Source: Verrucomicrobiales bacterium (lineage in GTDB: Bacteria > Verrucomicrobiota > Verrucomicrobiia > Verrucomicrobiales > DEV007). Taken from it: a DNA stretch of 7,051 nucleotides. The notes under the pieces are model-generated. The model did no database searches and had not been told where the DNA came from. It was given only the letters and a program-made list of their open reading frames with translations. Shown here piece by piece: positions 1 to 6,025 of the stretch; position 1 is the first letter of the stretch; the number at the start of each line of letters is the position of its first letter. The stretch covers positions 1 to 7,051 of the forward strand of contig PAPL01000061.1 of the NCBI GenBank assembly GCA_002708885.1, given 5' to 3'. The position numbers and the translations under genes are program-made.

Positions 1-1194
1 ATCGCTAATTCTGCTCCTAACAAGAGCCCCCTTAAGCTCGGCCTGATAGGATGCGGGGGAAGAGGGACCGGAGCCGCTAACCAAGCCCTTTCAGCGGACA
101 AAGATGTGACTCTCACCACAGTAGCAGATGTGTTTGAAGGCAATGCCAATGGCTCCATCAACAATCTGAAAAAACGCCACCCAGAACAGGTCGGATCACC
201 TAAAAAGTTCATCGGTATAAATGCATATAAAAAAGTAATCGCAGAATCGGATGTTGTCATCCTCACCACTCCTCCAGGATTCCGGCCGATAATGTTACGA
301 GAAGCAGTCGAAGCTGGAAAGCACGTCTTCTGTGAAAAACCCGTAGCCGTTGACGCTGCTGGAATTAGATCTGTTATAGAATCAGCAAAAATCGCAAAAG
401 AAAAACAACTGACTTTGGTCTGCGGTTTTTGCTGGAGGTATCACTATGCCCGCCGTGCACTCTTCGAGAAAATTCACGGCGGCTCAATTGGTGAAGTAAC
501 GAATATGTTTGCAACGTATTACACTGGTCCGGTCAAACCGATGCCCCCAGCTAGTCGCAGACCTGACGGCATCGGGGACGTGGCCTGGCAAGTACAGAAC
601 TGGTATAATTTCGGCTGGCTGTCTGGTGACAGCTTGGTCGAACAGGCCGTTCACAGTGTAGATAAGATTGGTTGGGCAACTGGTGACATCGACCCGATCA
701 GCGCAGTGGCCACAGGAGGCAGGCAAATCCCATCAGAGGGAGGTAACATATATGATCACTTCCATGTTGTTTATGAATATCCAAATAATGTCATCTGCCA
801 CCTAGGGTCCAGACAGCAAAGAGACTGCTACGGTGAAAATCATGATTATATTAATGGAACAAAAGGAACAGCTCTAATAGTCAGGGGCAATTGTGTCATT
901 AGGGGACAAGAGAACTGGAGAGCGGACCCTGAGCTCAATAATGACATGTATCAGACAGAACATAACGAACTCTTTGAATCGATTCGTAAAGGCTCGGCCA
1001 AGAATGACGGCGAATGGATGGCTCACAGTACAATGCTTGCTATAATAGGAAGAATGGCGGCCTACACAGGTCAGAAAGTTAAGTGGGAGGACGCCATCAA
1101 TTCGAAAGAAGATTTGGCTCCTGATGCACTTAAGTGGGAGGACAAGTTTGATCCTGGGGGCATTCCAAACCCGGGTCAAACTAAGCTCATATAG
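1..1194 (+). CDS. Gfo/Idh/MocA family NAD(P)-dependent oxidoreductase, 5'-truncated by window edge
   Basis: The reading frame is open from base 1 and ends at TAG 1192-1194, giving 397 visible residues; the true start lies upstream of the window. A GTG at 106 is not the start, because the Rossmann dinucleotide-binding motif (LGLIGCGGRGTGA, bases 40-75) lies before it. The family signature EKP, with the lysine expected at the active site, is at 334-342 (HVFCEKPVAVD). The second signature, VEQAVHSVD, has its histidine codon at 652-654. The C-terminal half is the usual alpha/beta substrate domain. Family members oxidise or reduce sugars, inositols and related polyols; the substrate cannot be read here. 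PVC relatives often carry a Tat signal, and the visible start (IANSAPNKSP just before the Rossmann strand) would suit the region after such a signal, but the signal itself is off the window. Gene 2 starts 29 bases downstream, so co-transcription is likely. Confidence 0.93.
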   Translation: MANSAPNKSPLKLGLIGCGGRGTGAANQALSADKDVTLTTVADVFEGNANGSINNLKKRHPEQVGSPKKFIGINAYKKVIAESDVVILTTPPGFRPIMLREAVEAGKHVFCEKPVAVDAAGIRSVIESAKIAKEKQLTLVCGFCWRYHYARRALFEKIHGGSIGEVTNMFATYYTGPVKPMPPASRRPDGIGDVAWQVQNWYNFGWLSGDSLVEQAVHSVDKIGWATGDIDPISAVATGGRQIPSEGGNIYDHFHVVYEYPNNVICHLGSRQQRDCYGENHDYINGTKGTALIVRGNCVIRGQENWRADPELNNDMYQTEHNELFESIRKGSAKNDGEWMAHSTMLAIIGRMAAYTGQKVKWEDAINSKEDLAPDALKWEDKFDPGGIPNPGQTKLI

Positions 1195-1223
1195 ATAAAT
1201 CAATAACATTGCTATAACCAGCC

Positions 1224-2693
1224 ATGCTTCGGCAGGCAATCATTCTTATTATCATCGCTTCATCTTGTGGTGCTAAGGTTGATTTTACTGAAGAAATCGT
1301 TCCTATCCTTGAAGAGCACTGTTTCAAGTGTCATCGGGAAGGCTATAAAAAGTCTGATTATAAATTAGAGACCAGAGCCTCAGCCATAGCGGACGAAATC
1401 ATAGTTCCAGGAAACTCCAACAAGAGCATTTTCATAGAACTCATTGAACTCGATGATTCAGATGATGATGTGATGCCGCCGTCGAAAGAGAAGCGTCTTA
1501 CGAAAAAACAAAAGCAGCTTCTACGAGATTGGGTCGATGAAGGGGCAACTTGGCCTGAGAACATTGTCCTTAAGATGCCCGCACCAATTGATTTTAAAAG
1601 GGACATCAATCCGATACTTCAAAAATTGACAGAACAGGAACGCGAGAAAATAAAGTTATGGATAAAATCGGGCGCTGAATGGCCTCCGGAAAACAATCAA
1701 AAATCCATTAGTTTAACTAAAAGGATCCGGGAACTAATCATTTCCGAGTCGAAAGAGAAAGAAGAATCGAAAATGAAAGACTACTCTTCAACGATTCCCG
1801 AATCCGGAAGTGCATACCATATGGTCGCAGTTTCGAGCGGATCATTCCATATGGGATCCACTAAAAAAGAGCCTAATCATAAGCCCCATGAAGGACCAGT
1901 AAGAGAAGTTAAGATAGATGCTTTTTGGATCGGAAAATATGAAGTTAGCTGGAACGAATATGAAAAATTTATGATCGACGGCGGACGACGCAAAAAAGAC
2001 GGTTCAAAACAATTCCCGGACCCCAATGATTCAGACATTAACTTAATCTCCCGCCCAACGAAGCCTTATGTGGAAATGACATTCGGTATGGGCAAAGATG
2101 GTTACCCAGCCATCAGCATGACGCAGCATGCGGCCCTCCAATATTGCAAGTGGCTCAGCTATCAAACCGGTCACTTTTATCGGCTCCCAACTGAAGCCGA
2201 ATGGGAATATGCATGCCGGGCAGGAACGAAAACAGCATACTCATTCGGGGACAGCGAAAAAGACCTCAATGACTATGCCTGGTTCATTGATAATGCCGAT
2301 TTTAAATATCAAAAAATAGGCAAAAAAAAGCCAAATCCATGGGGCATCCATGACATGCATGGTAACGTCGCGGAATGGACAATGGATATCTTTTCAAAGA
2401 AAGGGTATGACCCGAAAGACCTTGATAATCCATGGGCAAAAGGAAGAGACCTTTACCCCAGAGCTGCCCGAGGAGGATCATGGAACGACTTTCCCGAATC
2501 ATTGCGGAGCACAGCCCGCCTCCCTTCAGCAAAATCATGGAAACAACAGGACCCGCAACTGCCTAAAAGCATCTGGTACCTAACTGATGCTCAATGGCTG
2601 GGATTCCGGATCGTTCGCCCGCTCAAAGTCCCTTCAGCCGAAATGATGGAATCAATCTGGAACACCGGGGTCAACCATGACACCCTTGAATAA
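1224..2693 (+). CDS. Exported c-type cytochrome (PSCyt1-like) fused to SUMF1/FGE-like domain
   Basis: The protein has 489 residues. ATG 1224 is the first start after an in-frame TAA at 1215-1217; no clear Shine-Dalgarno is seen. Residues 1-17 are a hydrophobic signal sequence; IASSC-G could be a weak lipobox (C15), or cleavage may follow A17. Residues 19-112 are a Planctomycete-type cytochrome c domain with haem motif CFKCH (33-37; bases 1320-1334) and MPP (84-86), whose methionine is the likely axial ligand. Residues 122-154 look like a second such domain lacking its haem-binding core. A charged linker (about 160-197) leads to a SUMF1-fold domain (about 199-468) with RLPTEAEWEY (320-329), MHGNVAEW (378-385), RGGSW (416-420) and GFRIVR (460-465). 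The two cysteines that true formylglycine-generating enzymes carry just after RGGSW are absent; C308 and C331 are the only cysteines in the domain. A sulfatase-activating role is therefore unlikely, and a structural or binding role is an inference. The 3' end overlaps apbE by 17 bases. Confidence 0.9.
   Translation: MLRQAIILIIIASSCGAKVDFTEEIVPILEEHCFKCHREGYKKSDYKLETRASAIADEIIVPGNSNKSIFIELIELDDSDDDVMPPSKEKRLTKKQKQLLRDWVDEGATWPENIVLKMPAPIDFKRDINPILQKLTEQEREKIKLWIKSGAEWPPENNQKSISLTKRIRELIISESKEKEESKMKDYSSTIPESGSAYHMVAVSSGSFHMGSTKKEPNHKPHEGPVREVKIDAFWIGKYEVSWNEYEKFMIDGGRRKKDGSKQFPDPNDSDINLISRPTKPYVEMTFGMGKDGYPAISMTQHAALQYCKWLSYQTGHFYRLPTEAEWEYACRAGTKTAYSFGDSEKDLNDYAWFIDNADFKYQKIGKKKPNPWGIHDMHGNVAEWTMDIFSKKGYDPKDLDNPWAKGRDLYPRAARGGSWNDFPESLRSTARLPSAKSWKQQDPQLPKSIWYLTDAQWLGFRIVRPLKVPSAEMMESIWNTGVNHDTLE
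1587..1694 (+). other. Collapsed second cytochrome domain inside the cytochrome-SUMF1 gene
   Basis: Residues 122-132 (IDFKRDINPIL) match the opening of the first cytochrome domain (VDFTEEIVPIL, 19-29). Residues 135-154 (LTEQEREKIKLWIKSGAEWP) match its closing helix (LTKKQKQLLRDWVDEGATWP, 92-111). In the intact copy the two blocks are about 63 residues apart; here they are 3 apart. The part that should hold CxxCH and MPP is missing while the frame is kept. This looks like a tandem domain that lost about 60 residues by in-frame deletion, leaving a haem-free helical stub. The alignment is seen directly; the deletion history is inferred. Confidence 0.7.
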
Positions 2694-3693
2694 AATTGCT
2701 TTATCGCTGTTTTTCATATTCAGCACCGGCACTGGATTAAAATCCAGTGAGGATAGAATTGAGAAATATTCATTTTCTCAAGCATGCATGGGAACAACGT
2801 TCAAAATCGTAGTTTACACTCCGTACTCTTACAGTAAAACCGCCGCCATCATTGAGCAGGTATATGATTTGGCTGAAGAAATGAACAGCGTTTTCTCCGA
2901 TTATATGGCAGACAGTGAAGTAGGGAAATTCAATCGATCCGAACCAAATAGACCTCAATTGGCAAGCCCACACTTATTAGAACTATTGAAGATATCCAAA
3001 AAAATAAACATTAGCACTAAAGGCAACTTTGACCCTACTTGCGGATCACTCAGTAAATTATGGAGACTGGCAAAACGCACCAAAAAGTTACCTTTACCTG
3101 CAGAACTGACAGCAGCCAAGAATGCATGTGGATTTTCAAACCTAAAAATAAACTATAAATCCGCACACATAACCAAAATCAACCCACACACACGTCTTGA
3201 TTTTGGAGGAATCGCAAAAGGATATACTGCCGACAAAATGTTAAAACTGCTAAAAAATAAAGGCCTCCCCTCATCAAGCATAGCAGCAGGAGGGGATATC
3301 GTGACCGGCGAAGCTCCTCCCGGAAAAGACAGCTGGGAAGTGCAAATAATTCCCTACCACGACAAGCCCGTGAAGCCGATGACAATAAGAATAGCAAATG
3401 CCGCAGTGTCCACGTCAGGGAACACCGAACAAAGCATCAAAATTAAAAATCAAAGCTACTCTCATATTCTTGACCCTACTAGCGGGCTCGGATTAACTCA
3501 TAACAATGCCGCCACAGTCATTGCACCTTCAGGAACTCAGAGTGATCCATTAGCTACTGCACTCTGCATTGGTGGAAAAGACGCACTGAAAATAATAAAT
3601 AAATCCCCCCAATTTGAAGCGTTACTTTTTAACAAGAAAGGCAACCTGATAGAAAAAATCTTCAGCGCAGGCTTCAATGAATTTGTAGACTAA
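2677..3693 (+). CDS. apbE: FAD:protein FMN transferase (ApbE family)
   Basis: The protein has 338 residues, normal for the family. ApbE enzymes cleave FAD and join FMN to a threonine or serine of target proteins outside the cytoplasm. Conserved blocks occur in order: MGTTFKI (38-44), FSDYMADSEVGKFNR, GNFDPTCGSLSKLWR, LDFGGIAKGY (174-183), AAGGDI (203-208), STSG (245-248), HILDPTSG (263-270) and SDPLATA. In the last, D290 and T294 sit at the DxxxT spacing of the known metal-binding residues, so the enzyme looks active. The N-terminus (MTPLNK, then a hydrophobic stretch to about residue 18) is an export signal or anchor; no lipobox cysteine is present, although many ApbE proteins are lipoproteins. 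ATG 2677 lies within the end of the preceding gene (17-base overlap), with only a GGGG run (2667-2670) upstream, which suggests translational coupling. TTG 2686 is a possible alternative start. No flavinylation target is encoded in this window. Confidence 0.95.
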   Translation: MTPLNKIALSLFFIFSTGTGLKSSEDRIEKYSFSQACMGTTFKIVVYTPYSYSKTAAIIEQVYDLAEEMNSVFSDYMADSEVGKFNRSEPNRPQLASPHLLELLKISKKINISTKGNFDPTCGSLSKLWRLAKRTKKLPLPAELTAAKNACGFSNLKINYKSAHITKINPHTRLDFGGIAKGYTADKMLKLLKNKGLPSSSIAAGGDIVTGEAPPGKDSWEVQIIPYHDKPVKPMTIRIANAAVSTSGNTEQSIKIKNQSYSHILDPTSGLGLTHNNAATVIAPSGTQSDPLATALCIGGKDALKIINKSPQFEALLFNKKGNLIEKIFSAGFNEFVD

Positions 3694-3740
3694 TTGGTAC
3701 TTAGTGTAGCAATTCATTAATCTTCCATTTAAAATAGATT

Positions 3741-3747
3741 AGGTAAG
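3741..3747 (+). promoter_or_regulatory. Possible ribosome binding site for the secreted dikinase-like gene
   Basis: AGGTAAG lies 7 bases upstream of ATG 3755 (11 bases counted from the AGG), and 13 bases before the second in-frame ATG at 3761. The spacing favours ATG 3755, though the match to a Shine-Dalgarno is weak. It falls in the 61-base gap after apbE, which holds no convincing terminator or sigma-70 promoter. Confidence 0.3.
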
Positions 3748-3754
3748 ATAGAAA

Positions 3755-6010
3755 ATGAAGATGACCGCACTGATAAATAGGAATGTATTGGTCTTCTTTC
3801 CTTTGATTTTTCTTTTATCAGATAAAGGAAAAGCAAATGAAATCTTACATGCCTCGCGCTCTCCCGGTGGATTAATACAACTCCACTTTCCATTAAACTC
3901 AGACGAGTATGCAGTACTGCACCGCGATGACGAACTGACAGGAATTAAAAGAGCAATCAACTTTGTCCGGGGAAATGGGAAAATCGCAATCATAAGTGAC
4001 CCCGCGCCCATGCCAAAGAACGGATTCTTACGACTTCAAATACACAAAAACTTCCAACAAATAGATACGGATGGTGATGGATTATCTGATCTGACAGAAA
4101 TGGACTCCCAGGGATTAATGAACCCACTCAATCCGGCTCCAGTCATCGGCTCATCCATGGGCAGGATCAACATCCCTGACAAACAAACCTATGAGTTTCT
4201 CTCTCACCGAGATAACTTCCCGGGATCCGCAAACATCAGCGAAGTCAAATTCGTTATTTATGATATAAACACTCAGTCACCAAAACTCTATTTTGCAAAC
4301 AGCAAACGCTATCAGTACCATTACACTTTCAGCCGAGACGCAGTAAATAGATACAGTAGTAACTCATTATTTAATAGCCACACCTATTTCACTAACTCAA
4401 GGAGACGGAACGCCGCCGGCAGTATCGTATATCACCCAAACTATCGTAACAGTTCAGGGCAGAGCGGTATCTATACTGTCGAATTCTGGCCCTCAGACCC
4501 TGTCGCATTCAGATTCGTTGAAATTTCATTTGAAATGATCGCTTCTTCAATGCCCTTCCTTGACGGGCAAATAGCATATCATCCATCAAGTGAAACCCAA
4601 AGAACCCTTTACCGATCAGAAATAGATCAATACAGAAAATCTCATATCGCAGTCATAGAATCTGAGAACCTTTTCGGCAATTCAACTTATAGCGCTTTGA
4701 ATACTGGAGAATGTTTTGGAAAACTGAGACTCATCACAGGGACTCAAACCATGTCATCAAGAGACATAGTAATACTGCGCAATATCCCTAACGACATAAC
4801 TCACGTCGCGGGAATTATAACTGAACAAAACCAAACTCCACTATCACATATCAATCTTAAGGCTAAGCAAAATGGAACTCCCAACGCATATCTTAAAAAT
4901 GCATCCACTGATCCAAGGATCATTCCGCTCATCGGACAAAACGTCAGGCTAAGCATAGATCCGGACGGAATAGAGATCCGTCCAGCTAGCCAGGAGGAAA
5001 CTGAAGCCTATTTTGATAAAATACGCCCCTCAAAAACCAGTTTCCCGCAACGAAACCTGAGTTATGACCGGATCACACAATTCTCAAATCTCAACTTCTC
5101 TATGTCTTCTGCATTTGGGTCCAAAGCAACAAATCTTGCAGAGCTAAGTAAAATACTTCCTTCATTAACGCCTGATGGATATGCGGTACCTTTCTACTTT
5201 TATGACGCATTCATGAAACATAACGGCTTTTATACTGAAGCTGAACAAATGATAAGCGACCCGCTATTCCAATCCTTTCCATCTGTAAGAGAAAACCGCC
5301 TTAAGGCATTTAGAAAAAAAATAAAAGAGACAGGCATCCTTCCAAATTGGATGCTAGATGCCCTGGGTGATTTGCAGAATTCATTCCCTGAAAACACATC
5401 GATCAGGGCACGTTCCAGTACAAACAATGAAGACCTTCAAGGATTCAACGGCGCGGGACTCTATGAATCATACACTCATTATGAAGAAGAAGGACACTTT
5501 GCAAAGACAGCAAAACAAGTATGGGCAGGCCTATGGACTTACCGAGCCTTTGAGGAAAGAGAATTCTGGAGAATCGATCATTTAACTGCGGCCATGGGTA
5601 TCCTGGTCCACCAGAACTTCCAAAATGAAATTGCTAATGGTGTCGGCGTGACTAAAAACATATACATGCCCGGTCCCGGATGGGAAGGTCATTACGTGAA
5701 CGTTCAGATCGGGGAAAACCTAGTCACTAATCCGGACCCAGGATCAATTCCTGAAGAGTATGTCATTGCGAACTTAGGATTCGAATCCAATTATGAGATT
5801 CAATACATTAGAAATTCAAATCAAATTGAATCAGGACAAAGGATCTTGTCACGAGGCCAAGCTTTACGACTTAAGGACTACATGAATATCATTCACACAC
5901 ATTTCAAAAATCTTTATAGAGGCAATTCCAACTTCGCCATGGAACTGGAGTTCAAACTAGTAGGAAATGGCAGATTCATCATTAAACAGGCCAGGCCCTG
6001 GGTCGAATAA
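3755..6010 (+). CDS. Secreted PEP/pyruvate-binding (PPDK-type ATP-grasp) protein with phosphohistidine-like domain
   Basis: The protein has 751 residues. Residues 1-27 are a signal peptide (hydrophobic VLVFFPLIFLL, likely cleavage GKA-NE). Residues 36-97 form a small beta module, followed by a calcium-loop linker D104-T-D106-G-D108-G-L-S-D112 and the motif LMNPLNPAP. Residues about 120-335 are a family-specific region of unknown fold. Residues about 337-420 resemble the swivelling phosphohistidine domain of PEP-utilising enzymes, with TPLSHINLKAKQNGTP centred on H365. Residues about 445-751 are a PPDK_N-type ATP-grasp: FGSKATNLAEL (K457), RARSSTNNEDL (551-561), ELEF (E730, E732) and QARPW (Q745, R747). 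These correspond to ATP- and metal-binding positions in PPDK, so nucleotide binding looks intact. The PEP/pyruvate TIM barrel is absent, so it is neither PPDK nor PEP synthase. His domain before ATP-grasp is the order of glucan, water dikinase. Similar uncharacterised proteins occur in PVC bacteria and myxobacteria (from memory). The phosphoryl acceptor is unknown. It lies 61 bases after apbE and converges on the next gene. Confidence 0.88.
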   Translation: MKMTALINRNVLVFFPLIFLLSDKGKANEILHASRSPGGLIQLHFPLNSDEYAVLHRDDELTGIKRAINFVRGNGKIAIISDPAPMPKNGFLRLQIHKNFQQIDTDGDGLSDLTEMDSQGLMNPLNPAPVIGSSMGRINIPDKQTYEFLSHRDNFPGSANISEVKFVIYDINTQSPKLYFANSKRYQYHYTFSRDAVNRYSSNSLFNSHTYFTNSRRRNAAGSIVYHPNYRNSSGQSGIYTVEFWPSDPVAFRFVEISFEMIASSMPFLDGQIAYHPSSETQRTLYRSEIDQYRKSHIAVIESENLFGNSTYSALNTGECFGKLRLITGTQTMSSRDIVILRNIPNDITHVAGIITEQNQTPLSHINLKAKQNGTPNAYLKNASTDPRIIPLIGQNVRLSIDPDGIEIRPASQEETEAYFDKIRPSKTSFPQRNLSYDRITQFSNLNFSMSSAFGSKATNLAELSKILPSLTPDGYAVPFYFYDAFMKHNGFYTEAEQMISDPLFQSFPSVRENRLKAFRKKIKETGILPNWMLDALGDLQNSFPENTSIRARSSTNNEDLQGFNGAGLYESYTHYEEEGHFAKTAKQVWAGLWTYRAFEEREFWRIDHLTAAMGILVHQNFQNEIANGVGVTKNIYMPGPGWEGHYVNVQIGENLVTNPDPGSIPEEYVIANLGFESNYEIQYIRNSNQIESGQRILSRGQALRLKDYMNIIHTHFKNLYRGNSNFAMELEFKLVGNGRFIIKQARPWVE

Positions 6011-6025
6011 GACTGGATTAAGATA

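Noticed and set aside
1079..1143. 14-base direct repeat TTAAGTGGGAGGAC at 1079-1092 and 1130-1143
   Set aside because: It is in frame and encodes two KWED segments in the C-terminus of the oxidoreductase; most simply chance or local coding similarity, with no mobile-element features.
1213..1218. TATAAC as a -10 promoter element before the cytochrome gene
   Set aside because: It sits only 5 bases from the ATG in a 29-base gap, with no -35 partner; co-transcription with the oxidoreductase gene is simpler.
874..1239. Minus-strand open frame of 121 codons, and similar frames at 484-726, 1358-1609, 2302-2538, 2770-2973, 3179-3397, 3739-4011 and 5230-5427
   Set aside because: They lie opposite or across well-supported genes, have no recognisable motifs and show low-quality composition; they are shadows of the plus-strand genes.
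1818..1855. Two CCATATGG palindromes (1818-1825, 1848-1855) as an operator
   Set aside because: They are inside the coding sequence and encode ordinary residues at HMV and HMG; no regulatory context.
2322..2329. A8 run in the cytochrome-SUMF1 gene as a possible programmed slippage site
   Set aside because: The normal frame continues directly into NPWGIHDMHGN, a conserved family motif, and no alternative product is evident.
2128..2583. Plus-strand alternative frames at 2128-2319 and 2350-2583 (and 5358-5585)
   Set aside because: They overlap the SUMF1 or ATP-grasp coding frames, which carry intact family motifs throughout, so no frameshift or nested gene is needed.
3692..3735. Possible terminator or promoter between apbE and the dikinase-like gene
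   Set aside because: The AATTG/CAATT inverted repeat (3692-3696, 3710-3714) is too short, and the -10-like TAAAAT (3730-3735) has no -35 box at usual spacing.
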